This document shows, piece after piece, positions 35,980 to 44,312 of a stretch of 64,000 bases of DNA (its first letter is position 1; every line of letters starts with the position of its first letter). The notes below the pieces were generated by a model. That model searched no databases. It saw nothing but the letters and a program-made list of their open reading frames with translations, and had not been told where the DNA came from. The DNA lies in NCBI RefSeq assembly GCF_023509035.1, contig NZ_CP075583.1, positions 2,542,001 through 2,606,000 on the forward strand. The letters are read 5' to 3'. The position numbers and the translations under genes were made by a program. Source of the stretch: Janthinobacterium lividum. GTDB taxonomy: Bacteria; Pseudomonadota; Gammaproteobacteria; Burkholderiales; Burkholderiaceae_D.

Positions 35980-38157
35980 TTAGTTGCCGATGCAGCCAGG
36001 GGCCGCGTCGAAGGTGCGCAGGCCGGCGCAGATAAGGTCGACGGGCAGGTTCAGGGCCCAGGCGGCGGCGGCGACTGCCAGCACGCTGTCGACATTGCCG
36101 GCCGTGGCCGGTTTCAGCAGGTCCAGGCACAGCAAGACCGTTTCGATGCCGCCTTCGGCCAGCACGATGTGGTTGCCGCGTACGAACACGGCGCGCTGGC
36201 CGGCGGCCAGTTGCGCCGCGATGGCGGCCAGGCTGCCATCCTGCGCATACAGGGTCACGCTACCGTCGCACAGCTCGGCCAGTTCCAGCACGTGGGCGTT
36301 GGCAGCGTTCAGCACGGCCACGCCCGTTGGTACCACCACGTCGACCTGGCTGCGCACAGCCTTGTACAGGCCCGCTTCATCCAGCACGTCGAAATCCTTG
36401 ACGCTATCGAGGCTGCCCATGTCCGTGACGATGCCGATCTGGCACTTGTCGTAGGCCAGGCCTTCGGCCAGGATCATGCGCGGATTGCTCTCGAACAGGG
36501 CCGTCTGCACGGTGCGGTTGAGCAGCAGGCGCTGGCCCGCGTCCCAGTTCACGCAATCGTTGCTGACGACGCGGCGCTGGTCCAGGTACATGCCTTCGCT
36601 GCAGACGGCGCCCGTATGCAGGCCCGACAGGTTGAGCAGTTTGCACAGCATGCGCACGATCAGGCTGGCGCCGCGCGTGCCCGTCACGCCGATCAACGGA
36701 ATGCGGCCCGTTTCCTCGGGGGCGAACAGGTGGTCGACGATGGCCGCGCCGACAGGGCGGGGCTGGCCCACGCCCGGCTTGATGTGCGCCAGCAGGCCGG
36801 GGCTGGCATTGACTTCGATGATGGCGCCGCGCTGCTCTTCCAGCGGACGCGTGATGTCGGTGGTGACCAGGTCGATGCCGGCGATATCCAGGCCTACCAC
36901 GCGCGCGGCCAGCAGGGCCGCATGCACGACGGACGGATGCACGTCGTCCGTGACGTCGATGGCCACGTTGCCGTTCGGCTGGATCAGCACTTTCTGGCCG
37001 GCCTGCGGCACGGACAGGGCGGTCATGCCCTGGCGCTGCAGTTCCAGCACGATTTCACCCGATTCATGCGGCTTGACGGTACCCAGCGGGAAGTCTTCGC
37101 CTTCGCCGCGGCGCGGGTCGGTATTGATCTGCGCGTTCACCAGTTCCAGCACGGTGGAGACGCCGTCGCCGTCGACCCACAACGATTCGCCCTTGGCGGC
37201 CGCGATCAGCTTGTTGCCGACCACGAGCAAGCGGTGTTCGTCGCCCGTGATGAAGCTTTCCACCAGCACGGCCGAGCTGTCGCCCTTGCGCGCGGCCAGT
37301 TCGTAGGCCGCTTTCACGTCGGCTTCCGTCATCAGGTTCAGCGACACGCCGCGGCCATGGTTGCCGTCATACGGTTTGACGACGACGGGCACGCCGATGT
37401 CTTGCGCTTCTTCCCAGGCTGCCTCGGCGCTGCGCACCAGGCTGCCTTCAGGGACGCGCACGCCGCACGATTTGAGCAGGAATTTGGTCAGGTCCTTGTC
37501 GCTGGCGATGCCTTCGGCAATCGCGCTGGTGCGGTCCGTTTCGGCCGTCCAGATGCGGCGCTGCGCGGCGCCGTGGCCCAGCTGCACCAAATTGCCGTCA
37601 TTCAGGCGCAGCGAAGGGATGCGGCGCTCGGTGGCCGCATCGACGATGCTGGCCGTGCTCGGGCCCAGGCAGCGCGAATCGACCATGTCGCGCAGGGGCG
37701 CCAAGGCCGCTTCCAGATCGTAGGCTTCATCGTTGATGGCAGCCATCAGCAGTTCGCGCGCGGCGGCCAGGGCGGCGCGGCCAACGTGCTCTTCACGCGT
37801 ACGGAAGGCCATCTTGTAGACGCCGCGCTGGCTGGTCGAGCGCGTCTGGCCGAAGCCCGTGCGCATGCCTGCCAGGTTTTGCAGTTCCAGTACCACGTGC
37901 TCGAGGATGTGGGCCGACCACGTGCCTTCGCGCAGGCGCTCGAAAAAGCCGCCCCGTTCGCCCACGCCGCAGCGGTGCTCGATCATGCCGGGCAGCCACG
38001 CCACCAGGCGCTCGTACAGTCCGGGCAGGGTATTGGATGGGTAATCTTCCAGTTCGCCGATGTCGACCCAGGCTTCAATCACCGGGCGATAAGTCCAGAT
38101 GTTGGGGCCGCGCAAGTGGGTGACGCGGGAAAATTCGATGTTCTTCTTCTTGATCAT
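35980..38157 (-). CDS. cphA': Cyanophycin synthetase-like CphA' (N-domain intact, M-domain degenerate and truncated)
   Basis: 725 aa. The N domain keeps SAHILEHVVLELQNLAG (about 81-97), including the HxxEH residues linked to the hydrolytic primer-making site of cyanophycin synthetases. The G domain is intact (VVVKPYDGNHGRGV 258-271, IEVNASPGLLAHIKPGVG about 447-464). The M domain is defective: the P-loop TGTNGKTT is TGTRGASL (492-499) without the Lys, and the chain ends at LRTFDAAPGCIGN, lacking the Mur C-terminal lobe with the HNPDA motif. It is therefore unlikely to add Arg by itself. First gene of the operon; divergent from the ABC transporter. Confidence 0.92.
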   Translation of the reverse strand: MIKKKNIEFSRVTHLRGPNIWTYRPVIEAWVDIGELEDYPSNTLPGLYERLVAWLPGMIEHRCGVGERGGFFERLREGTWSAHILEHVVLELQNLAGMRTGFGQTRSTSQRGVYKMAFRTREEHVGRAALAAARELLMAAINDEAYDLEAALAPLRDMVDSRCLGPSTASIVDAATERRIPSLRLNDGNLVQLGHGAAQRRIWTAETDRTSAIAEGIASDKDLTKFLLKSCGVRVPEGSLVRSAEAAWEEAQDIGVPVVVKPYDGNHGRGVSLNLMTEADVKAAYELAARKGDSSAVLVESFITGDEHRLLVVGNKLIAAAKGESLWVDGDGVSTVLELVNAQINTDPRRGEGEDFPLGTVKPHESGEIVLELQRQGMTALSVPQAGQKVLIQPNGNVAIDVTDDVHPSVVHAALLAARVVGLDIAGIDLVTTDITRPLEEQRGAIIEVNASPGLLAHIKPGVGQPRPVGAAIVDHLFAPEETGRIPLIGVTGTRGASLIVRMLCKLLNLSGLHTGAVCSEGMYLDQRRVVSNDCVNWDAGQRLLLNRTVQTALFESNPRMILAEGLAYDKCQIGIVTDMGSLDSVKDFDVLDEAGLYKAVRSQVDVVVPTGVAVLNAANAHVLELAELCDGSVTLYAQDGSLAAIAAQLAAGQRAVFVRGNHIVLAEGGIETVLLCLDLLKPATAGNVDSVLAVAAAAWALNLPVDLICAGLRTFDAAPGCIGN

Positions 38158-38624
38158 GTAAGTGGTTTCTTGATAACAAGCCAGGCGTCTGGGCGCCAGA
38201 TACTTTATGTTGGCTCTACAGAGTCTTTTCAGGCTCGTGCTTGGTTCTTTATCCCGGGTATGCGCAGTGTGCCACTTTTAGCGGTCTCTTGTCGCGTTTG
38301 CTTCTCGTATTCTGCTGGTGTTGTCATTCTAATTGTTACTAATTGTTGCCATACTTGTTATAAAGATACCGACTCCGGGCCAAGCTGGAGCATTTGCGCA
38401 ACAGTGGGCTGTTGTATACTTGTCTCCGTACGATGGCCGCTCATTTTTTTGCGCCGTTTTGCCATCATTCCTTACCGGCAGGCATCCATTCGATACAATA
38501 CAGGAAATTGCCACTGGTGCATCTACCTCGCCATCGCGCAGTACACAAACATTGATCGGGCGTCTGCCCCATCCCCCAAATCCCGCCCTGAAGGGCTTGG
38601 CCTCGAGCCGGAGTATGCTTTACG
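38158..38624. promoter_or_regulatory. 467-bp divergent control region of the cyanophycin locus
   Basis: No gene is supported here. Base composition is lower in GC than around it. For the rightward genes a candidate -10 TATACT (38415-38420) has a poor -35 (TTTGCG about 16 bases upstream), giving a leader of about 200 bases. For the leftward operon no convincing promoter could be picked out; the CphA' ATG has only a weak ribosome site (AAGAAACC). Confidence 0.4.
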
Positions 38625-40895
38625 ATGACAACTGAACTGAGTGTTCCTGCAACAACTATTCCCCTCACTTCGCTGCCGGAACACTGGCTGGCGGAAGTGG
38701 AGAGCAACCTTTCTCCAGGGGAGAACGTTTTAAGTAGCGTTGAGGTTGACCTCGATGCGCGATTACGTTTCACAAAAGGCATAATTGTTGTCACCGAGAA
38801 GCGTTTGCTGGCCCGTTCGCCGGGCGATACCGTCTGGAAAAGCTGGTCTTTCCGCCCTGGACTGCGCCTGACGCACCATGACCACGCCGGTGTCGGCCAC
38901 CTGGAACTGTTCGACGACCATGGCCGCCTGGCCTCGTGGCGCTTTACCCTGGGACAGAACCTGCACGCCATCCGCGTGCTGGAACAGTTCGTCGAGCGCC
39001 TCGACAGCCACCTGACGGGTCAGCCCGTGCTGGAAGCGGAGCAGGAAGTGTGTCCCAGCTGCAAGGCGCCGCTGGAACCCGAGCAGGAAGAATGTCCGAT
39101 CTGCGCCAAGGTCCTGTACACGCCGCCATCGACCTGGACCCTGTTCCGCCTGTGGCGCTTTGCCCATCCCTACCGTGGCCAGCTGGCGCTGGGCTTCATG
39201 CTGATGCTGCTAAGTACGGCTGCGCACATGATTCCGCCCTACCTGACGGCGCCGCTGATGGACAATGTGCTGATTCCGTATCAGAACGGCAAGCATATCG
39301 ATCCATGGCTGGTGGTGTACTACATGAGCGGCTTGCTCGGCTCGGCCTTGCTGGCCTGGCTGCTGGGCTGGGGCAAGACCTATGTGCTGGCCCTGGTGTC
39401 CGAACGCATGGGCGCCGATTTGCGCTCGGCCACGTATGAACACCTGATGAAACTGTCGCTGGAATTCTTTGGCGGCAAGCGCACGGGCGACCTGATGGCG
39501 CGCATCGGCAGCGGCAGCGACCGCATCTGCGTCTTCCTGTCGCTGCATTTGCTCGATTTCGCTTCCGACGTGCTGATGATCATCATGACGGGCGTGATCC
39601 TGTGGTCGATGAATCCATGGCTGGCCATCATGACCCTGGCGCCGCTGCCCTTCATCGCCTGGATGATCCACCTGGTGCGCGACCGTTTGCGCACGGGCTT
39701 TGAAAAGATCGACCGCGTGTGGAGCGAAGTGACCAACGTGCTGGCCGATACGATTCCCGGCATCCGCGTGGTGAAGGCGTTTGCGCAGGAAAAACGCGAA
39801 GCGGCCCGCTTCCGCGACGCCAACGCGCACAACCTGGCCGTCAACGACAAGTTGAACAAGGTCTGGTCGCTGTTCTCGCCTACTGTTTCCTTCCTGACGG
39901 AGATGGGTTTGCTGGTCATCTGGTGCTTCGGCATCTGGCAACTGTCGCGCGGCGAAATCACCGTCGGCGTGCTGACCGCCTTCATCGCCTACAGCACGCG
40001 CTTCTATGGTCGCCTCGACTCGATGAGCCGTATCGTCTCAGTGACGCAGAAATCGGCTTCCGCCGCCAAGCGCATCTTCGACATCCTCGACCACGTGTCG
40101 AGCGTGCCGGAACCGGCGCAACCCGTCAAACTGGACAAAATCGAAGGCAGGATCGATTTGCGCGAAGTCGGTTTCCGCTACGGCAACCGGGCCGTCAACC
40201 GCGGCATCACGCTGAACATCAAGGCGGGCGAGATGATCGGCCTGGTGGGCCACAGCGGTTCGGGCAAGAGCACCCTGGTCAACCTGATCTGCCGTTTCTA
40301 TGACGTGTCGGAAGGCGCGATTTTGCTCGACGGCGTCGACATCCGCTCGTTCGCCGTGTCCGACTATCGCCGCAATATCGGCCTGGTGCTGCAGGAACCG
40401 TTCCTGTTCTTCGGCACCATCGCGGAAAATATCGCTTACGGCAAGCCGCACGCGACACGCCAGGAGATTATCGCCGCCGCGCGCGCCGCGCATGCGCACG
40501 AATTCATCCTGCGCCTGCCGCAAGGCTACGATTCGATGGTGGGCGAGCGTGGCCAGGGCCTGTCCGGCGGTGAACGCCAGCGCATCTCGATTGCCCGCGC
40601 CCTGTTGATCGACCCGCGCATCCTGATCATGGATGAAGCGACATCGTCGGTCGACTCGGAAACGGAAAAAGAAATCCAGAAGGCGCTGGACAACCTGGTG
40701 CAGGGCCGCACGACGATCGCCATCGCGCACAGGCTGTCGACCTTGCACCGGGCCGACCGTCTGGTGGTGCTGGACCGCGGCCAAGTCGTCGAAGTGGGCA
40801 GTCACGATGAACTGATGGCGAAAGAGGGCGCCTATTTCCGCCTCTACGAAGCACAGGCGCGCAACAACGAACTCGCCCTGGATGACAAGGAATAA
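38625..40895 (+). CDS. Cyanophycin-locus ABC transporter (fused permease/ATPase with N-terminal PH-like part and zinc ribbon)
   Basis: 756 aa. N-terminal about 135 residues form a soluble beta-rich PH-like part (LNPGENV-type start, RLRFTKGIIVVTEKRLLARSPGD), then a zinc ribbon with four Cys (CPSC 143-146, CPIC 157-160). A six-helix ABC exporter domain follows (about 175-480) and an ATPase with Walker A GHSGSGKS (542-549), LSGGERQR and ILIMDEATSSVDSETEKEIQKAL. An MsbA-like exporter in build. I recall this family being named for its association with cyanophycin genes; the exact cargo is unknown. Translated in tandem with the DUF1854 gene (2-base gap). Confidence 0.9.
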   Translation: MTTELSVPATTIPLTSLPEHWLAEVESNLSPGENVLSSVEVDLDARLRFTKGIIVVTEKRLLARSPGDTVWKSWSFRPGLRLTHHDHAGVGHLELFDDHGRLASWRFTLGQNLHAIRVLEQFVERLDSHLTGQPVLEAEQEVCPSCKAPLEPEQEECPICAKVLYTPPSTWTLFRLWRFAHPYRGQLALGFMLMLLSTAAHMIPPYLTAPLMDNVLIPYQNGKHIDPWLVVYYMSGLLGSALLAWLLGWGKTYVLALVSERMGADLRSATYEHLMKLSLEFFGGKRTGDLMARIGSGSDRICVFLSLHLLDFASDVLMIIMTGVILWSMNPWLAIMTLAPLPFIAWMIHLVRDRLRTGFEKIDRVWSEVTNVLADTIPGIRVVKAFAQEKREAARFRDANAHNLAVNDKLNKVWSLFSPTVSFLTEMGLLVIWCFGIWQLSRGEITVGVLTAFIAYSTRFYGRLDSMSRIVSVTQKSASAAKRIFDILDHVSSVPEPAQPVKLDKIEGRIDLREVGFRYGNRAVNRGITLNIKAGEMIGLVGHSGSGKSTLVNLICRFYDVSEGAILLDGVDIRSFAVSDYRRNIGLVLQEPFLFFGTIAENIAYGKPHATRQEIIAAARAAHAHEFILRLPQGYDSMVGERGQGLSGGERQRISIARALLIDPRILIMDEATSSVDSETEKEIQKALDNLVQGRTTIAIAHRLSTLHRADRLVVLDRGQVVEVGSHDELMAKEGAYFRLYEAQARNNELALDDKE

Positions 40896-40897
40896 GC

Positions 40898-41368
40898 ATG
40901 GCCAGTACAACTTTTACATTAAGCCGCGACACCTTCGGCAAGCTGGTGATGACGGACGCGGACGGCCAGGTCTTTGAAGGCGTGGCGCCCGTGCGCGCCT
41001 TCCCCATCCAGTCGCCCGACGAAGGTATTTCTCTGGTGCTGGGCAATGGCAAGGAAGTGGCGTGGATCGACCGCCTCGACGCCCTGGCGGAACCGGCGCG
41101 CAGCCTGCTGCAGGAAGAGCTGGAAGGGCGCGAATTCATGCCCGAGATTGCGCGCGTGAAAAGCGTCAGCAGCTTCGCCACGCCATGCACCTGGCATGTC
41201 GATACGGACCGGGGCGAGACGCAATTCGTGCTGAAAGGCGAGGAAGACATCCGCCGCATCGGCGCCACGTCACTGCTGATCGCCGACAACCACGGCATTC
41301 ATTTCTTGATCCGCGATATGTTCAATATCGACAAGACGACGCGGAAAATTTTGGATCGCTTCCTGTAA
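40898..41368 (+). CDS. DUF1854-family protein, partner of the cyanophycin-locus transporter
   Basis: 156-aa soluble protein with the DUF1854 pattern: an N-terminal beta segment (FTLSRDTFGKLVMTDADGQVFEGVAPVRAFPI), GKEVAWIDRLDALAEPARSLLQEELEGREFMPEI, and VKSVSSFATPCTWHVDTDRGETQFVLKGEEDIRRIG, ending in IRDMFNIDKTTRKILDRFL. No catalytic motif is recognised. Starts two bases after the transporter stop, ahead of a terminator, so the two are made together; members of this family are found beside this transporter and cphA genes. Confidence 0.92.
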   Translation: MASTTFTLSRDTFGKLVMTDADGQVFEGVAPVRAFPIQSPDEGISLVLGNGKEVAWIDRLDALAEPARSLLQEELEGREFMPEIARVKSVSSFATPCTWHVDTDRGETQFVLKGEEDIRRIGATSLLIADNHGIHFLIRDMFNIDKTTRKILDRFL

Positions 41369-41382
41369 ACGATGCAACAATC

Positions 41383-41413
41383 AAAAACGGCGCCTTCACG
41401 GCGCCGTTTTTTT
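41383..41413. terminator. Bidirectional terminator between the DUF1854 gene and the exported-protein gene
   Basis: AAAAACGGCGCC / GGCGCCGTTTTTTT stem with a TTCAC loop; A-run and T-run on both sides. The two genes converge on it. Confidence 0.93.
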
Positions 41414-42017
41414 ACTTCTGTTTATGCGCCTCATACTCTCTGCGTATCGAGACCATCTGGTCTTTCACGCAGGACAGCATGGCATTGTGATCTTCATCCG
41501 CGAGTTTTTGCGAGAACTGGATGATGGTCTGGCTGCGTTGGTTCGGGTACTCGATGGAAATCTGCATCTCTTCCCCTTCGATCAGATTCATCAACTGCTT
41601 GCTGGCAGGGATAAGATCGGCCATGCCGGCCATATGCCCCGGTTTGCCGGACGCCTGGATGTCCCGCGCATGCAGTGCTTCGCCGTTGTCCTTCCTGGCG
41701 ATCCAGAATCCCGTGGGGCGGGGTAATGCTTTCTGTTTTCCCGCTGTTTTCGGCTTGGCTGGATCACTCAGCTGTCCTGCATCGATGTGGCCGCTAAATG
41801 TCGAAGCTGAAACATAGAACTGGAATTCATACGTTTCAAGTTTCTTGTCTATGACTACTGCAGCGGTGGCATCCACTCCGCAGATATCAACACCGTTCGC
41901 ATCGTTTTGCACTAACGGCTGCAGCAGCATGTAGATGGGAGTGGCGGTGGTTTGTGCCAGCGCCGGTACTGACAAACCCAATGCCAGGGCGAAAGTGGAG
42001 CTTTGGAGTAGAGTCAT
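41412..42017 (-). CDS. Exported hypothetical protein (201 aa)
   Basis: Not recognised. A Sec signal peptide (MTLLQSSTFALALGLSVPALAQ) is followed by a mainly beta-looking chain with YEFQFYVSASTFSGHIDAGQLSDP, a Pro/Lys linker and EEMQISIEYPNQRSQTIIQFSQKL, and a charged C-terminal helix (LSCVKDQMVSIRREYEAHKQK). Three Cys. The start at 42017 was chosen so that the signal peptide is at the N-terminus; the frame extends ten codons upstream. It lies between the cyanophycin locus and amn and is transcribed away from neither. Confidence 0.75.
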   Translation of the reverse strand: MTLLQSSTFALALGLSVPALAQTTATPIYMLLQPLVQNDANGVDICGVDATAAVVIDKKLETYEFQFYVSASTFSGHIDAGQLSDPAKPKTAGKQKALPRPTGFWIARKDNGEALHARDIQASGKPGHMAGMADLIPASKQLMNLIEGEEMQISIEYPNQRSQTIIQFSQKLADEDHNAMLSCVKDQMVSIRREYEAHKQK

Positions 42018-42071
42018 TTGTTTTTCTTGAGATGACTGGCGGACCAAGTGGTCCGCCGGACAGGGTAATGA

Positions 42072-43586
42072 TTACTGAAATGCCACTTCCGCAAAGCTGC
42101 GCAATTTTCGGCTATGCAGCCGGTCCACGCCCTGACGGCGCAGCAATTCCACGGCGCGGATGCCGATGCGCAGGTGCTGGTCGACCCGTTCGCGGTAGAA
42201 GTGGTTGGCCATGCCGGGCAGCTTGATTTCGCCGTGCAGCGGCTTGTCGCTGACGCACAGCAGGGTGCCGTACGGGACGCGGAAGCGGAAGCCGTTGGCG
42301 GCGATCGTCGCGCTTTCCATGTCCAGCGCGATGGCGCGGCTCTGGCTGAAACGGCGCTCCGGCGTGCGTTGCGGCAGCAGTTCCCAGTTGCGGTTGTCCG
42401 TGCTGGCCACCGTCCCCGTGCGCATGATGTGTTTCAAGTCATGCCCCGTCAGCTGGGTGATTTCCGCCACCGCCGTTTGCAGCGCCTGCTGGATTTCCGC
42501 CAGCGGCGGGATCGGCACCCACAGCGGCAAGTCTTCGTCGAGCACGTGGTCTTCGCGCACATACGCATGCGCCAGCACGTAGTCGCCCAGGCTTTGGGTG
42601 GTGCGCAAGCCGGCGCAATGGCCCAGCATCAGCCAGGCGTGCGGGCGCAGCACGGCGATATGGTCGGTGATGGTTTTCGCGTTGGCGGGACCGACGCCGA
42701 TATTGACCATGGTGATGCCGCTACCATCCGCGCGCAGCAGGTGGTAGGCGGGCATCTGCGGCAAGCGCGGCGGCGCGGCGCCCAGCGCATCTTCGCTTTC
42801 GACCGTCTGGCCGACCCGGCGCGTGACCACGTTGCCCGGTTCGACAAAGGCGATGTAGCCGTCGTCGTCCGAGGGTGCGGCCGCATCGGGCGCGCGGTCC
42901 ATCATGGCGTGGCCCAGGCGGATGAATTCGTCGATGTAGAACTGGTAGTTGGTGAACAGGACGAAGTTCTGGAAATGCTGCGGCGAGGTGCCGCTGTAGT
43001 GGCGCAGGCGCTGCAGCGAGTAATCGACGCGCGGGCCCGTGAACAGGGCCAGCGGCTGCGCTTCGCCATGCGCCGGTTCGTGCGTGCCGTTGGCGATGCC
43101 GTCGTCCATGGCCGACAGGTCGGGCAGGTCGAACAGGTCGCGCATGGCCAAGCGGCGGCCCGCATCCATATTGCCTTCGATATGGTCATGCTCGGCGAAC
43201 GAGAAATGCACGGGGATCGGCTGGGCGCTCACGCCCACTTCCAGGTGTACCTTCTGGCCGCTGTTATGGTTTTTCAGCAGCAGGGTGAACTGGTCGAGGT
43301 AATAGTCGCCGAACAGGTCGGGGCGCGTCAGGGTGGTTTCAAACACGCCGGGACCGGCGACAAAGCCGTAAGCCAGCGGCGAGTCGGCGCGCGCCACGGT
43401 GTCTGTCTGGATGCGCACGAAGGGGTAGCAGGCGCGCACACGTTCGTGCATGTCTTCGCCGGCGACAAAGCGCTGCAGCGCATCGCGCAAGTGTTCGATG
43501 CTGCTGCGGTAAATGGCTTGCACTTGTTCCAACGCCAGGCGTGGATCGTCGAAGCGGGAGGAGGCGATGAAAGGGGGCGTAAGCAA
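42072..43586 (-). CDS. amn: AMP nucleosidase
   Basis: Cleaves AMP to adenine and ribose-5-phosphate. About 504 aa: an N-terminal AMN-specific domain (LTPPFIASSRFDDPRLALEQVQAIY, PFVRIQTDTVARADSPLAYGFV) and a C-terminal nucleoside-phosphorylase-like domain (VNIGVGPANAKTITDHIAVLRPHAWLMLGHCAGLR; ALDMESATIAANG). The start is a TTG at 43586 with a perfect AAGGAGA ribosome binding site 7 bases upstream; no ATG is well placed. Length then matches the family (E. coli Amn 484 aa). It is divergent from the tetR gene. Confidence 0.93.
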   Translation of the reverse strand: MLTPPFIASSRFDDPRLALEQVQAIYRSSIEHLRDALQRFVAGEDMHERVRACYPFVRIQTDTVARADSPLAYGFVAGPGVFETTLTRPDLFGDYYLDQFTLLLKNHNSGQKVHLEVGVSAQPIPVHFSFAEHDHIEGNMDAGRRLAMRDLFDLPDLSAMDDGIANGTHEPAHGEAQPLALFTGPRVDYSLQRLRHYSGTSPQHFQNFVLFTNYQFYIDEFIRLGHAMMDRAPDAAAPSDDDGYIAFVEPGNVVTRRVGQTVESEDALGAAPPRLPQMPAYHLLRADGSGITMVNIGVGPANAKTITDHIAVLRPHAWLMLGHCAGLRTTQSLGDYVLAHAYVREDHVLDEDLPLWVPIPPLAEIQQALQTAVAEITQLTGHDLKHIMRTGTVASTDNRNWELLPQRTPERRFSQSRAIALDMESATIAANGFRFRVPYGTLLCVSDKPLHGEIKLPGMANHFYRERVDQHLRIGIRAVELLRRQGVDRLHSRKLRSFAEVAFQ

Positions 43587-43663
43587 GCGGATTCTCCTTG
43601 TAGCGGTTCGTGCATACCATTGTAAGGCAGCGGGGCAACTCTTGTCGGTGCATCTCGGACCGC

Positions 43664-43700
43664 TTGACGAATTCAAATAGAATCTGTATTCTATTTGAAT
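43664..43700 (+). promoter_or_regulatory. tetR promoter with overlapping perfect palindromic operator
   Basis: -35 TTGACG (43664-43669), 17-base spacer, -10 TATTCT (43687-43692). A perfect 13-bp inverted repeat ATTCAAATAGAAT / ATTCTATTTGAAT (43671-43683, 43688-43700) with a CTGT spacer covers the spacer and -10 and its last base is the T of the tetR ATG. It should be the TetR autoregulatory operator. The predicted transcription start falls on the ATG, so the mRNA would be leaderless. Confidence 0.8.
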
Positions 43701-44298
43701 GGTCAGACTCGCAAAATTCAACGAAAACAACTTCATCGACAGCGCGATCGCCGTCGCCGCCCAGTGCGGCGTGGGCGCCGTCTCGATGGCCGCCATCGCC
43801 GTCAAGGCCGGTGCGCCCATCGGCTCCGTGTATCACCGCTTCGATTCGCGCAACGCCATCCTGGCGCGCGCCTGGCTGCGCGTGAAGAGCGACTTCCGCG
43901 AGGAAGTGGCCAGCCGCTGGCTCGGCGGCGATACCTGGGCCGGCGTGCACGGCTTGCTGGACTGGTGCCGGCGCAAGCCCGTGTATGCGCGCTTCCTGCT
44001 GCAATGCGCGGACAGCCCCGATTTCAGCAGTGGCCTCAGCGAGGAATTGCTGGCCGCCGTCGAAGAGGAACAGGCGGCGCTCGACGCCTGCTTTGTCCGC
44101 TGCGCCGAAGCCATGCCCGCCACCACGGAGCTGGACCTGGACCACATGCTGCTCAAGTTCGTGCTGATCGACGCGCCCGTGGCCGTCGTCAAGCCTTACC
44201 TGACCCAGGAGCGGCCGATACCGGCCAGTGTCGACGCCATGCTGCGCGCCTCGCACGACGCCGTGCGGGGCTGGGCCTTACACACCACATCACACTAA
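43699..44298 (+). CDS. TetR-family transcriptional regulator
   Basis: 199 aa: N-terminal HTH (residues about 10-50; IDSAIAVAAQCGVGAVSMAAIAVKAGAPIGSVYHRFDSRNAIL in two parts) and a ligand-binding domain including FVLIDAPVAVVKPYL. The ATG has no ribosome binding site and sits at the predicted transcription start, with the operator palindrome running into it. The map gene follows 14 bases on, so it is presumably co-transcribed; the divergent gene is amn. Confidence 0.93.
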   Translation: MVRLAKFNENNFIDSAIAVAAQCGVGAVSMAAIAVKAGAPIGSVYHRFDSRNAILARAWLRVKSDFREEVASRWLGGDTWAGVHGLLDWCRRKPVYARFLLQCADSPDFSSGLSEELLAAVEEEQAALDACFVRCAEAMPATTELDLDHMLLKFVLIDAPVAVVKPYLTQERPIPASVDAMLRASHDAVRGWALHTTSH

Positions 44299-44312
44299 CA
44301 AAGAAGAAAACC

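Noticed and set aside
35941..38628. 895-residue plus-strand frame opposite cphA'
   Set aside because: Shadow of the cyanophycin synthetase-like gene; its end would also run into the divergent promoter region.
43564..43820. An upstream ATG for amn at 43820 within the longer frame
   Set aside because: It would overlap tetR and its promoter; the TTG at 43586 has a perfect AAGGAGA site and gives the normal family length.
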